Made by a program: the position numbers and the translations under genes
The notes under the pieces: model-generated
Databases searched by the model: none
What the model was told of the DNA's origin: nothing
The model's input: the letters and a program-made list of their open reading frames with translations, nothing else
Part shown: positions 1-11,725 of the stretch, piece after piece
Numbering within the stretch: position 1 is the stretch's first letter
Layout: the number at the start of each line of letters is the position of its first letter
Assembly (NCBI GenBank): GCA_946811185.2
Contig: OX328096.1
Coordinates: forward strand, 21,083,881 to 21,147,880
Reading direction: 5' to 3'
Source of the DNA: Hippopus hippopus
Taxonomy: Eukaryota; Mollusca; Bivalvia; Cardiida; Cardiidae
DNA length: 64,000 bases

Positions 1-1535
1 TCATTCTGACGATTCCCACGTCCGATATTTGATGTTTCTGATGAGGTTCAGGTCTGTCCCCGGTTTTCTCTTTGGTTTTGAAGTCTATGCGTAGGTCCGT
101 CCCGATTTTTCTATGCCTCGATGTCTGCTCTTTTCATTCATTTGTGGTTCACTGTGATGATTTATATTCCGATACTTGATGTTTTTGATAAGACTTTGGT
201 CCGTTCCCGTTGTTCCCCATGTTTATAAAGTCAATAGGTTCGCAATTGGGGTCCACACAGGTCCGTTCCGGTTTTTCCATACTCCATTATCGGGTCTTTT
301 CAATTCATGCAGTTCATGTTCATTCTGACGATTCCATCGATAATTATTTGATGTTTGTTTATGGGATAGACCAGTATACTACATTAAGGTCCGTTCCCGG
401 TTTTCCATTTCTATGTCCCTTGGATGGGTTTTCAGGGTTAGTTCAGGTCCTTTCCGGTTTTTCAATTCTTCAGTATCGGATCTTTTCAATTCAGTTCATG
501 CTCATTCTGACGACTCTATTAACCATTATTTGATGTTATTGATAAGCTTTATGTCCATTTAGAGCTCCCCTTATTCTTACATGTCCATGATTTTGGTTTT
601 TAGGGTCCATTCAGGTCCGTTCCAGTTCTTCTATACTCAAACATCAAAATTTGTTCTATCAAGTTCATGTTCATTCTGACGTTTCCGACTTCCTATATTT
701 GATGTTTCTGATAAGATTTAGGTCGTTTCCCGGTATCCTCTTTGTTTTGAAAGTCCATAGGTTTGCCTTTTAGGGTCCGTTCAGGTCCTTTTCGGCTTTT
801 CCATAGTCCAAATTCAGATTTTCTCAATTCAGTTGATGCTTCTATGTCCGACATTTTATGTTATGTTCCTGATAAGGTTTAGGTCTGTTCCAAGTTTTCC
901 CATTTATTTCTAGTCTCCAGGAAGGCTTTTTAGGGTCCGTTCAGATCCGTTCCGGTTTTTCCATTCAGTTCCAATTTCAGATCTTTTCAATTCATGTTCA
1001 TTCTGACGATTCGATCAACCACAACTTGATGTTTCCGATACGGTTCAAGTCCATTTAAGGTTTTCCTTTTTAAGATCCAATGAGGTCCGTTCAGGTTTTT
1101 CAATACTCATCGAATCTTTTACTTCAAGTCATCTAACCACCGATGATTCCTAAGTCCGATATTTGATTTTTCTGATCAAAATTTTGGTCTATCCCGGAGT
1201 TTTTCTTTGATTTGAAAGTCCATGTCTTCACTTTTTAGGGTCTTTTCAGGTCCGTTCTGGTTTTTCTTACCTTTATTTTAGAGTTTTCTGGCAAGGTTAG
1301 TGTCTTATCCGATGTTTCCGAAGTCGTATACAAACTAATTTTCCTTTAAGATTAAGGTCTATTCCTTGTAGCCTTATGTCGAGCAAGTTTCTCTTTTAGC
1401 TTAACTGAATATTTTCAGGCTTTTCCCTACTCCAATATCAAATAAATAAAGTATTGCTACAAGAGTTCACATAGTATGTTCAAGTCCATTCCGATCCGTT
1501 CCGGTCCATTCCAGTCCGCTCCGGTACATTCCGGT
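1..1535 (+). repeat. Degenerate tandem satellite, period about 165 bp
   Basis: The anchor CATTCTGACGATTC recurs near 1, 322, 501, 672 and 988, with decayed versions near 160, 838 and 1145, giving a period near 165 bp and eight to nine units. Each unit contains one or two copies of GGTCCGTTCCGGTTTTTC and a TTGATGTTTCTGATAAGG block. Near 1481-1535 it degrades to short GGTCCATTCC repeats. Copies are strongly diverged. The array reaches to within about 100 bp of the first coding exon. Confidence 0.85.
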
Positions 1536-1631
1536 ATTTCCATAAACCCCAAAACTTTTGGCCTTAGTGGCATATCCGGTTTTAATACGGATGCTCGGTA
1601 AATACGTTTCGTCGAAATTTCCAAATCGACG

Positions 1632-1828
1632 ATGGGTAAACGCGGTCCGTATATTACTGGGGTTTCGCCATCTACCAGAGTCGATCTGCTGCAAAATAAG
1701 ACGAGCAAAGGTGAAAAAAAGAACTTAAATATAAAAGTGAACGCTGAAATGTTAAATAAATTTTCAGCGCTGAAGACAGACCGGAACGTCACGAATGAGA
1801 CTCTCCTTACAATGATGCTTGATCGATG
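1632..1828 (+). CDS. Zinc-finger gene, coding exon 1 (N-terminal domain, first copy)
   Basis: The ATG at 1632 has a good context (A at -3, G at +4). The exon encodes 65 residues plus two bases and ends at a GTAATT donor (1829) in phase 2, which matches the entry phase of exon 2; reading on would reach a stop within one codon. The residues are basic and polar and finish with N-I...N-F-L...N-E...M-L-D-R, which resembles the end of exon 3 (N-I...N-F-L...N-E...L-L-D). This pattern (roughly W/F-x2-L-x(7-10)-L-L-D) is one I associate with N-terminal regions of invertebrate C2H2 proteins; it is not a named domain to my knowledge. An antisense frame here is treated as a shadow. The start choice is moderately secure; there may be a 5' untranslated exon. 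Confidence 0.6.
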
Positions 1829-3004
1829 GTAATTTTTAAAATATTCGCATTTCAGCTGTTGTTAAGGTCTTTTGATACCCGAAGCATGTGCATATATCCT
1901 CGGATGCCCAAACTGCGCCCCTCTAAGCTTTATATGGGAACAGAACTATAAATAGATGATAAACAAAAGGAAAAATAAATGCGAAAGTCAAATGTTTTCT
2001 CAATTTCCATCAATCTCCGTCAAAATTTATGTGTATAATAATTTTAAACGTCCAAAACTTGATAAAAATTAACTGCATGTCAATCAAACAACCGCCATTT
2101 TTTGTGTGCCTAACTCTGCCCCCTGGAGTAACATAAATTCTCGCAAGTCTCGAAAAATAAGGCCAAATTATTAATCGTTGTCTGCGCATGTCATATTCTT
2201 CGAAGATTTGACCTGTCTGCTATGATGCATCACCCATCCCCGAATATTCGGGAAAAGTAGGGCTTACAGCGAAGCTATTAGCCTATTACCCAAGCATGTA
2301 GGGGCTGTTTTAATAAATGGCAGGTGCATAGGTTACATGCTAGCTGATCACAGCTGAATGAATCGCATCAGGTAGCGTTTTATTGAGTAAACGTTTATTT
2401 CATGTTGAAATTCAAAGTAACGGTTGTTGTTTTGAACTCAAAAATTACTGTCACACCGCTTTAAACAATGCACAGCTTATTTTTTACAAACAGTAAAAAA
2501 GAATTTACATGCACTTGATGTGCACTGGTTGGTTTTGTCTAATTACACACCATACATGCATACACACCATATAATGCTTATCAGTCAAGCGTACGATATG
2601 TACTCTAGTTAGGAAAAGTAGAAAAATTTAGTTGCCGCCCATAATTTCAAAAGGCACGCCTTGATTCTGTGTTATATTGTGTGAATCCTGTCACTGAATC
2701 TATCACTTGTGGTTTGTGTATAAGGATGACCCGCACCCTATTCAGGCAAATTCTCAAATTTCTTTGACTTCCTTTCAGTGTACTGTACACTAAACAAGTA
2801 GATTTTATTCAAATGAAAAATTATTTAATTGTGAAACCTTATCTCCCAACCGAATGGTTTTCAAAGGGGATATTGATTTTGATATTGTTTGTCTGTCACA
2901 ATTTTCACTACTCAATCCACTTGTCCAAGCTGTGTGGGCCACAAAATTTATTTGGTGGGATGTTTTTTGGTTCAACAGATTCTGATTTGGTCTGAGAAAA
3001 CTTT
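1829..3004. other. Intron 1, start: no gene seen
   Basis: AT-rich sequence after exon 1. A short open frame at 2813-2995 has no recognisable product and no splice-site support. I see no repeat family from elsewhere in the window here. Confidence 0.5.
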
Positions 3005-3300
3005 GATGTCTATTATTTGCGAAGTCTGTTGAAGCTGAAAAATATCTGCCTGAGCTTCAGTCTGATGCATGAGATCAGCTAAAGCTTCATATAAATTAGC
3101 TGGTGTACAATCTGGCAGAAAGACGGGCTTGAATGAACACAATCAGTATCATATGTGAAGGACGCATGCAGTTCTGTTTATCACAGCTGATCAAGCTAGA
3201 ATGTTATTAATGAAAAAGTGATAAAGGTGTTAATCCACTTATCTATTGTAATTGACAGGTTTTAAAATCATGTGCTTCCCTAATTGACAAACTTATGTCC
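3005..3300 (-). repeat. Dispersed repeat R, right part, inverted
   Basis: The reverse complement matches the right half of the uninterrupted copy at 14790-15260 (landmarks: GGCAGACTGATG, GAAGCTTTAGCTAAT, TTGTCAAGTAGGG). The left half resumes at about 5010, so about 1.7 kb has been inserted between them. Confidence 0.6.
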
Positions 3301-3331
3301 GAGGTTGGGTGGTCGAAACCAGGTGAACCGG

Positions 3332-3554
3332 TTAACCCTTTACCACACAATCCCGAGTTTTAATGACCCAGAAGAAGAAGGCTTTTGAAAACATCGTGGG
3401 AAAAGGAGAAAATGCTGGTAACCATAGAGTAGAAAACACTGTGGGAAAAGGAGAAAATGCTGGTTACCAGCATTTTCTCCTTTTCCCACAGTGTTTTCAG
3501 AAGGCTTCTTCCTCGGGGTCGTTAAAACTAGGGATTGTTTGGTAAAGGGCTAAG
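3332..3554 (+). mobile_element. PiggyBac-like MITE, with an extra half-hairpin
   Basis: It starts TTAACCCTTTACCACACAAT and ends GGTAAAGGGCTAA. The core GGGAAAAGGAGAAAATGCTG is present twice before the palindrome closes, so one arm is internally duplicated. Confidence 0.8.
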
Positions 3555-3793
3555 TAATTGCTTGATGATATGATATTGTCTTGATTGCACGTAAGTCAAT
3601 ATTTCACATTATAGGAATAAAGTCTGGTGTGAAGTATAATATCCAAAATAGGGACACATAATTAGTCACTTTGGTAATTAGATCTAAGCCACACCCACTG
3701 GGGTAGAAAGGGGCAGCCTTTACACCTTATAATGTGCTTTGACAGCAACTTAAAGGTGTAGGTAAACACTTAAATATTCTTCAAAGACATTAA

Positions 3794-3969
3794 TGTTTCT
3801 TCAACTATTGTTCAGTTAATCAGTTACAGCCTTCTTGTTATACATGTGTACCTCAATATGCCTAAAGATCAATGACAGGTGTATTTCACGCATTTGCCTG
3901 TATGTAACAGTTTTCTGCAATTGTACATGTATATGAAAATTACATATATTAGCTACTTTTTGATGCTAC
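3794..3969 (+). repeat. Direct repeat of 176 bp, copy 1
   Basis: Nearly identical to 4291-4466 (from TGTTTCTTSAACYATTG to CTACTTTTTGATGCTAC). The two copies flank a SINE. The length is far too great for a retroposon target duplication. Confidence 0.85.
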
Positions 3970-3982
3970 CTTTAAACCCAGA

Positions 3983-4289
3983 CCAGCCCGCATAGCTCAA
4001 TAGGTAGAGCATAGGACTCATGAACGTGTTTCAAGTCACTTGAGGGTGTGGGTTTGATCCCCACGGCTGGCCATCTAAAATTACTAATAGTCTTTCGGAT
4101 GAGAAGTTAAACCGAGGTCCCGTGTGACGGTGCTGTACACCGAGCACATAAAAGAACCAGGTGTAACTTAAGATGGGTTTTGTCCTGTATCTGCACTATC
4201 CCCCGTAACAATACTAACAGCCTTCAGGGGGCGTCGTCCATATGGGCAACCGGTGGCGACGATAAATAAACGCAAATTCAATCAATTCA
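3983..4289 (+). mobile_element. tRNA-derived SINE with a Meta-type central domain
   Basis: The head is tRNA-like, with a Pol III A box TAGCTCAATAGGTAGAGC (3993-4010) and a B box GGTTTGATCCC (4051). The central part, TTTCGGATGAGAAGTTAAAC then CGAGGTCCCGTGTG (4092 on) and AAAAGAACCAGG, matches my memory of the conserved domain of MetaSINEs found in molluscs. The tail, GATAAATAAACGCAAATTC, is A-rich. This is not a functional tRNA gene, because the anticodon arm cannot fold properly. Confidence 0.75.
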
Positions 4290-4290
4290 G

Positions 4291-4466
4291 TGTTTCTTGA
4301 ACCATTGTTTAGTTAATCAGTTACAGCCTTCTTGTTATACATGTGTACCTCAATATGCCTAAAGATCAGTGACAGGTGTATTTCACACATTTATCTGTAT
4401 GTAACAGTTTTCTGCAATTGTACATATACATGAAAATTACATATATTAGCTACTTTTTGATGCTAC
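4291..4466 (+). repeat. Direct repeat of 176 bp, copy 2
   Basis: Second copy of 3794-3969, starting directly after the SINE tail. Confidence 0.85.
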
Positions 4467-4483
4467 ACTTGAACTTTTTTTTA

Positions 4484-4513
4484 TCAGAGAGAGAGAGGGA
4501 GAGAGAGAGAGAG
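4484..4513 (+). repeat. GA microsatellite
   Basis: (GA)n with one GGG interruption. Confidence 0.95.
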
Positions 4514-5009
4514 GCTGTGGTACAATCTGTAGTAAAAATTATACTTTGGAACAAAAAATAACATAAAAATCCTGGTGATTTTACCCTATTCATATCTGGC
4601 ATGTAATTATCTAACATATAAGGAATGATGAAAGATAGAAATTGTTTGGTTGAAAAGAACAGACATGTATATAAGTTCAAATAGGACAGTCAGTCTAATC
4701 AATCTGTTCAGTTGACCAGCAATAATGTCTCTTGAATTATGATCGAATAAAAAAGGACTGTTAAAAACTAAGATACTAATGATAATATATACGTTCATGT
4801 ACAGGATGTAGGAGGAGAGCTATTAAGACCAATTTAAAAACTGAACAGGCATGTACGCCAGTGATTTAATCAACCCAATCAACCACTTCAGTCGACCACC
4901 AATCGACCACTTTTGACTAGTATTGACCGGTTGTAACCGGTTAAAACCGCCGGCTTGGTCAATACTTATATTGACCGGCTTTTTGCCAACCTTGTTTGTG
5001 TCAAATGAT

Positions 5010-5185
5010 ACTGTAATGCTTAGTCAAAAATTAATTGACATGAAAAAAAGATTGCTGAAAAAAACCGCAAGAAACCCATGACACAATAAAGATTTCATCT
5101 GATCAGAGCAACTTCAAACTGCCTTTTCATCTTAAATTATGAATTTAAACAGTGATTTACATTCAGTCTTTGTGTTTAAACAGAA
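5010..5185 (-). repeat. Dispersed repeat R, left part, inverted
   Basis: Reverse complement of 14790-14960 (landmarks: CCCATGACACAA, CTTTTCATCTTAAATTATGA). It pairs with 3005-3300 as one interrupted copy. Confidence 0.6.
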
Positions 5186-5486
5186 AAAGTGGAAGCTAAA
5201 ATCACAGTTCAATAATGAGGAAACACCATTGGTTGTTATATGAAATGAAAATTATTTAATCTACAAGCTAGAAGGTGGAGGATGGAGGAAAGGCCTTCTT
5301 GTCCAGTGTTAGGACTGGAACAAGAGTTAAAGAAGGTATTGGACATTCATACAAACAAAAAAAGACTCAGGCGAAGAAAGCTTTTATGGATTTGACCTTT
5401 ATTTTCTCCCTTGTCCAAAATGTTCTAAGCTATGAAAGATAAATCCTGTCAGTCTCGCCACATTTGAGTTGTCAATTGCAAATGCT

Positions 5487-5716
5487 TTAACTCTTTACCA
5501 AATGACAAAATTATGGACTAGACCAAATTCAAAGCATTTGCAGACGACAAAATAAATGTAGCTCAAATGATGATTTCTTCCTTAAATGTGGTAAAAAACA
5601 CTGTGGGAAAAGGAGAAAATGCTGGTTACCAGCATTTTTTTCCTTTTCCTACAATGTTTTCAAAAGGCTTCTTGCGCTGGGTCATTAAAACTTGGGTTTG
5701 TGTGATAAAGAGTTAA
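5487..5716 (-). mobile_element. PiggyBac-like MITE, full length (230 bp)
   Basis: It is bounded by TTAA on both sides (TTAACTCTTTACCAAATGAC ... GATAAAGAGTTAA) with the central hairpin GGAAAAGGAGAAAATGCTGG / CCAGCATTTTTTTCC. A decayed arm of another copy lies directly upstream (about 5400-5486). Confidence 0.85.
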
Positions 5717-7290
5717 ATATGAACGAGTCTTGTTTGTGTCCATTTATTCATGATGATGAATTGCATTGTTGTGCTGCAAGTTAAAATTCATGTATTCACT
5801 TCATTCCAACAAGTCTGTAGAGTTATATAAGATGACATATTTTCTTGTTTGATTTCTGTCCATAAATGAAGAACATAATTTGAAACATTGCGTTTATTTC
5901 ACCCTTACTCTGTATAATAACCAGGTACAGTAATTTTGACCCTTGGACATTTCTTTTATACACCTGAAAATTTCATATTGACTCTTGAAAATTTGAGCCC
6001 AAGAATCAATAACTCTATGGATTCAGGACCAAGTGAGAACCCTGACTTCAGTTGTTATGATAGTTTTTATTTCTTTTAAGGTCTACGGCTCCTAACTCTC
6101 ATATTAAAAGACAAAAGCTGTTGAGATTGGCTGAATAGCCTTTACGAAAACATCGATGTTACGGGATATTTACCGATAAATTAGGGGTTGTAATCCTTCA
6201 TTGGCACTGACTACAAAAATCACACTTTTTTAAAAAAAATCCCTCAAAAAACCTATATAGGATTTTTCTCTAAAAGCTTTAGTCTGACAGGCATATCCCT
6301 TAACTTCACACAAAATACCCATGGTTTGTTAACAAACTTGGTATCAACAGTACACAGGGTTCATTCCAGAGCATGCCTTTGCGCATTTGACGCATATTTT
6401 TCATCTTTGGGGCATCAGAAATCTGACTTACAGGTAGTCTGGATTACCTACCCATTACACTACGCTTTAGGGTCAGGAAAAGCGCAATAATGGCGGCCCC
6501 CAAGGGTATCCCCACATGCTTTCGAATTTTTCCCAATTTCATGTGATCCAGTTTGATTTGTGAATAAAATTCAATAATGAGAACTTGTTCTACAATTCAC
6601 ACTACTGAAGAATCAAGTGCAGCCAACATAATTTAGGACTGGTGAATTGTTACGAGGGCTGTTATTGGTAATTTTTGTGGGCGTGTCACCCATGTCATCC
6701 AATCAAAAACTGCATACTCAAAATCCTAATGAAACAACATGTTCCTTCCATCATGCAGCAGACGTCTAAGAAGATTGTTTTTTTTTTTACATTATTGGGC
6801 CCCCAAAAAAACAAAGAAATAATGTCAAGGTGGCACTGGAAATTCAATTTCGTCAAATAGTGGTAAACAAGACATTGCAGGGAGTCAAACAAGTGACAGG
6901 AAGAAATTTATCTATAATCCAGCCATTATGCTACTGAGATTAATTGGTTGTTGTCATTTCACTGTTCTAAACACAAAATAGACAGTATGTATTTTGTGAT
7001 GTAAGCTTAAAAGACGGGGTGACTGAAGCCTACACAATTCCTTCTGGAAGGGATCAAAGAACTCCTGTAGCCCCTAATACAGATAACTGTTCCGGAATTG
7101 GATATTAGTTTTTGAGTTTGCATGTGGGTGCAGAGACAACAGTTACTGCCAAAAAAATGGGTTAAATCTCCACACAGACTTTCTGCGTGTGTTTGAATCT
7201 CATATTTTCACAAAGTGATGACAAAACTAAAATATGAACATAGTTGTTGCTTGCATATTCAATAATCCTTCGTTTCAAATACATATATTT
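5717..7290. other. Intron 1 sequence without a gene
   Basis: No coding signal that I trust. Short open frames on both strands near 6675-6892 overlap each other and have no family resemblance. No clear copy of the other repeat families. Confidence 0.5.
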
Positions 7291-7820
7291 TCAATTTAAA
7301 CGTTAAACATAATGAAGAAATAGTTTAATTCATCTTTTATTAAAGGGTTCAGTTTCCCCAAATAGACAAAAAAGTGCTGCAAAATGCGATAAATTTTATC
7401 AGTTTTTAGCTTTACTGGCTGAAAGCCAGCAGAGCTTATGTCATGTCGTAGTTTTATCAGTTCGTCTTTTCCTTGTGTATGCGATAAAGTCTGCATTTCT
7501 GGTCAGATTTTTGTGAAACTTGCACAGTTTGTTTATCTTATCAATATCTTGAAACCTTTTGATTTTGAAAAAAATCTTGACAATCAGTAAGGGAAAAATA
7601 GCTGAAAATTTGCATTTCTTGTATACACCATACAGTCTACATTAATTTTGTGGTTGGATTTTCATGATGCTTGCACAGTTGCTTTATATCATCAATAGTT
7701 TGAATCCTTTTGATTTAGAAAAAAAAATCCGACAAACAGTGAGGGAAAAGTAGCCATTTAAAGTTGAAAATTTGCATTTCGTGCTTACACGATAAAGCCC
7801 GCATTTTGTATTCAATTTTT

Positions 7821-8441
7821 AGCTCCACTGGCCGAAGGCCAGAGAGCTATTGTCATGGCGTTGTGTCCGTCGTGTGTCCGTCCGTCCGTCCGTCCGTTCG
7901 TCCGTGCGTGCGTCCGTCCGTAAACTTTTTCTTTAAAAAACTTCTCCTCAGAAACTATTGACTGGATTTTTACCAAATTTCACAGGAATGTTCCTTTGGT
8001 GGTCCTCTTTCAAATTCCTTCAAATAATTGTGTTCCATGAAGAATTCTGGTTGCCATGGCAACCAAAGTAAAAAACCTTTAAAAATCTTCTCCTCCCAAA
8101 CCGCTATTTGGATAGCATTATTATTTTGCAGGAATGTTCCTTAGATACAGCTTTACAGAATTCCTTAAAAAAAAAAAAAGATCTGTCAAAAAACATGGCT
8201 TTTATGGGAGACTCATTTTCCTTTTATGGTATAAAGTAAAATCTTTGAAAAATTTCTTCTCTAAAACTATTCATTGGATTTCATTGTTGTTTTGCAGGTA
8301 AGTTCCTATGGTGGTTGTCTACCAAATTGTTTCTTCAGTGAGCTAAAATGCAGGATTGAATGATAATTGTTAAAAACTTCCTTTCGTCATTATAGAAATA
8401 TCAGGCCTGTGGAGCGATACAGGCGCTCAAGCGCCTCTAGT
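7821..8441 (+). mobile_element. B-family Helentron/Helitron-like element, complete, nested in F
   Basis: The 5' end AGCTCCACTGGCCGAAGGCCAG is a short end sequence plus hairpin. The 3' end is GTGGAGCGAT (inverse of AGCTCCAC), hairpin AGGCGCTCAAGCGCCT and then CTAGT. CTAG after a terminal hairpin is the classic Helitron 3' signal. It interrupts an F unit between ATTCAATTT and ATGAAACTTGCAC. It contains a (GTCC)n-rich stretch at 7868-7920. Confidence 0.8.
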
Positions 8442-8901
8442 TATGAAACTTGCACCTCTGCTTTATATCATCAATGGCTTGAAGCCTATCAATTTAAAAA
8501 AAAAAAATCAGACAATTAGTAAGGAAAAGTAGCCATTTAAAGTTGAAAATATACATTTCTTTTTAATGTGATTAAGTCCGCATTTTTTATTCATTTGTTT
8601 CGAAACTTGCACAGATCATTTGGATCCTATCTAAAATGAACAAAATCCACCTATCCAGTATAGGAAAAGCAGCCATTTGATGACTTAAGTCTTGTTTACT
8701 CAACACTGTCCATATTATTGGTCACTTAACTTTGAAATTTGCATGGACTGTTTTATGCAATGAGTACTGAAACCCTTTCAAATTTGGCTGGATTCTAGTC
8801 CATTAGTTTTGAGAAATTGCACTTCAGTTATTTCACTGTTTTGTTCAGTTTACTATGCCTACTTGCTATGTAGTGGGTTCAAGCCCAGTTGCAACAAAAC
8901 C

Positions 8902-8924
8902 GTGTGTGTGTGTGTGTGTGTGTC
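8902..8924 (+). repeat. GT microsatellite
   Basis: (GT)n at the junction between the F core and the A-family head. Confidence 0.95.
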
Positions 8925-8929
8925 TTTTA

Positions 8930-9217
8930 AGCTCACCTGAGTAAGAAACGCTTATGGTGAGCATTTGTGATTGTGGTGTGTCCATGGTCTGTCTTGCGTT
9001 TGTCAACAATTACTTTGTGTGCACTCTAGGAGCCCAATTTTCAGTCAGATACTCCAGAAACTTAGTCACAATGTTTGTCTTGATAAAATCTGTTTAGTTT
9101 TAAGTTTGGTCACGTCAGGTCAAAAAGTAGGTAACGGGGCCAAATCTTAGAAAAATCTTGTGTGCACTCTAGAGGCCCGATACACATGAAACTAGGTCAG
9201 AATGTTTGTCTTGACAG
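8930..9217 (+). mobile_element. A-family element, 5' fragment
   Basis: Head AGCTCACCTGAGTAAGAAACG and one to two core units (GCACTCTAGAGGCCCGATAC, AATGTTTGTCTTGA). It is broken off at about 9217. Confidence 0.75.
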
Positions 9218-9614
9218 TGTTCCCACTAGCGCAAATTCCTGTGTAAATCATGTTATGAAATTAAAATTTAAACAAATATTGGTTATAAGCGAGACCTTTC
9301 ATAAGAAAAAACATGGACGAAAAAGGCCATTTTGAGATTTTCCTCATGTAACCTCCAACTTTCTTTCCTTAATTCTGAATTCCCTATGCTCATCTTTTTA
9401 CGCTAAACAGGCATTGGCCTATACCTTTATATTGTCTATTGTACACACACAGCGACATTTACAGGTAGATTGATACAAAAAAAAAAAAACTTGGACCATT
9501 TTATTCTGAATTGGGGCATTCAGCAATGACATGTTTTTGTCTCAATGCAAAATGTAAGGAATGCAATCAACATTTTGCATCTATGCTTATCTAGTTTAAA
9601 ATGACAGGGTTGAA

Positions 9615-9780
9615 GTTACTTGTTACCCTTATCGATAATTTTATGTCAGATCTTGCAGAAAAACATATTGATCCAAAAATTTACTGACATGAAAAATAGA
9701 TCGCTGCAAGAAACAGAGAAACCCATGACACAACAAAATGTCACTTTGACAGTCACTTCAGACTGTCTTTTCAGCTTTTT
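9615..9780 (-). repeat. Dispersed repeat R, left part, inverted
   Basis: Matches the reverse complement of 14810-14990. It is interrupted by the A element starting at 9781. Confidence 0.55.
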
Positions 9781-10032
9781 AGCTCACCTGAGCACAAAGT
9801 GCTCAAGATGAGCTTTTGGGATTGTGCTGTGTCCATCGTCAGTTATCAACTTTTACCTTGTGTACGCTCTAGAGGCCATATTTTCAGTCTTATACTCATG
9901 AAACTTGGTCAAAATGTTTGTCTTGATAATAACATGGACTAATTTGAAAATGGGTTTAAGAGGTCAAGGGTTTAAGAGGTCAAGCCACCCGCCAAACAGT
10001 CCATACGTATTTGACAGGCAAGTTGACCAAAG
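9781..10032 (+). mobile_element. A-family element, 5' part
   Basis: Head AGCTCACCTGAGCACAAAGT with hairpin GAGCACAAAGTGCTC, then one core unit. It is interrupted by the hAT-like element at 10039; fragments of similar sequence resume after 10944. Confidence 0.7.
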
Positions 10033-10038
10033 CCTATG

Positions 10039-10936
10039 CAGTGTTCTGCCGAGGATTTTAAAAAGTAGAGACAAATGTTTCACTCATCCAGAAAAGTTTG
10101 AGACATATTTAAAAATTCGGGGACAAGATCTTGTATGCATTAAAATGGTTTTAAGATAAGAAATTAAAATTAGTTCCCCATACTTGTAAATTGCTATGTT
10201 CTCTTTCACCAGCCAAAATGTGGATTTAAATGCAACTAACACGGCTGATTATTTCTCATTGAGACTTTCCCTACCGTACCATACAGTTTTCTTAAAATCC
10301 CCTGAAAAGACTTGGCCATGACGGCTGATTTACGATAGACGTTCTCTGCAGGTCGTACATATGAATAGTAGTTCTGAAGTTACATTTTTTTTTTCAGTAA
10401 ATGCGTACTTTTTTAAAAAAAAAACAACAACATATTTTGCAACCAATAATGTTGCGGTCCCGATCATATTCCAAAGAAGAATATTCTTTTAAATACTAAG
10501 AACTGTCATACAGGTATTTTTTACTATCTTCCGACGATGTTGATTGAGTGGGAGGGGTAATGGGCATCAGAACATTATCGGACTTTGAGCTCTGATTGTT
10601 GGTATGCTTTGGCTGACCACGGAAGCTTAGGATGGTACCTGGCTTTTTCGCCGTGGCGACGAAACCATTTTTCGACTGAGATTGCAGAAGATACTACGTC
10701 ATGACAGTAAAGTACACGATCAATACTTGGTTGATGTTTTCGGTCTGCGTCCAATCAAATTTCATTTTGCATATACGCACCTTCGGCATCCATGAGAAAC
10801 ACTAAATTGTAATAGTTACGCGGCTGATTCTGCGATTTTTGATATGCGACAGGAATCGCCTTTTACTGATTTTTTCTGCGACATTTTGAATTTTTTAGCA
10901 AGAAAATCGCAAATACGCGGCCTTGGCAGAACACTG
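10039..10936. mobile_element. hAT-like non-autonomous element with terminal inverted repeats
   Basis: The left end CAGTGTTCTGCCGAGG and right end CCTTGGCAGAACACTG are inverted repeats with one mismatch. The octamer CCTATGCA flanks both sides (10033-10040 and 10937-10944), overlapping the left end by CA, which is explained by loss of one CA. CAG...CTG ends and an 8-bp duplication are hAT hallmarks. I see no transposase inside. Confidence 0.65.
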
Positions 10937-11467
10937 CCTATGCATCGGTTGCAAGCCAGCGCATGCTACAAAGTATCAAGCCAATGAACATTAATTGAAC
11001 TATAATGGGCCGCCCCAGGAATTTTTTGCCACATAAACTTGTTTTGCCCCATAATTCTGCCTGACATGTTTTCAAAAAGATTGGTAATGCTCTAAAGTAT
11101 CATGTCATAGCCCACATTGGACAGGTACACTCTGTCTCTAAAGTACATTCCAGGAGTATCTGGGTTAATTTCCTGATGTTTAACAAATTAACCACCTCAA
11201 GCAGACATAAAGCGATAGATGCAATTAGTGAGGTGCTTCCTTTTCCTTTCAATTTTTTGGTAAGGTTTACGGGTTTGTCCCAAGGACATTCTAGGTGAAA
11301 GTTCAGAAAAATTAAAAACTGTTTGGTAAATTAGTCATGAATGTCATCACGGAGTTGGTGTTTCAATTCACATCCCTTCAATGATATCAGATCGTTTGAG
11401 CCAAGATGAATAATGGTGGATTGGTGTGTAGGCACTGGAGTTGGAGAACTTGGTTGAATTCAAACCA

Positions 11468-11615
11468 ATGTATTCCTCTGTGGCTGATATTAACTTTATC
11501 TTTTTTATCAAACTTTCAAATCGCAAAAGTTGCATTTGCCAATGCATCCCTCTGCGGCTGATATCAACTTGATCTTTTTCATCAAACTGACTTTCAGCTT
11601 GCAAAAGTTGCATTT
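11468..11615 (+). repeat. Two-unit tandem repeat, about 75 bp
   Basis: The block CTCTGTGGCTGATATTAAC ... CAAAAGTTGCATTTGCC recurs directly as CTCTGCGGCTGATATCAAC ... CAAAAGTTGCATTTGCT. Confidence 0.75.
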
Positions 11616-11725
11616 GCTTAGACTCTCAATTACTCAGATGGAGAAACAGAAGCCAAGTCCTTGCCTGTATGCCTTTCAGCTGTGTAGTATTCAGAAAAAA
11701 AATAACCAGAGGCCTATATGTATTA

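Larger units (their letters stand above)
7408..8929 (+). mobile_element. F-family Helentron/pearl-like element, interrupted
   Basis: The 5' end AGCTTTACTGGC is followed by the hairpin CTGGCTGAAAGCCAG. Core units of about 155 bp carry TGAAACTTGCACAGTTTG and GGGAAAAGTAGCCATTT. A complete B element (7821-8441) splits one unit. The region ends with GTGGGTTCAAGCCCAGTTGC and a GT microsatellite, then an A-family head. Confidence 0.75.

Noticed and set aside
1457..1792. 111-residue minus-strand frame over exon 1
   Set aside because: It runs into the satellite, has no splice or family support, and the + strand frame fits the gene's phases.
3986..4072. tRNA gene, also at 40134-40207
   Set aside because: Pol III boxes are present, but the cloverleaf is broken and SINE bodies follow.
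9905..10159. 84-residue frame
   Set aside because: Begins in an A-family unit and crosses the end of the hAT-like element.
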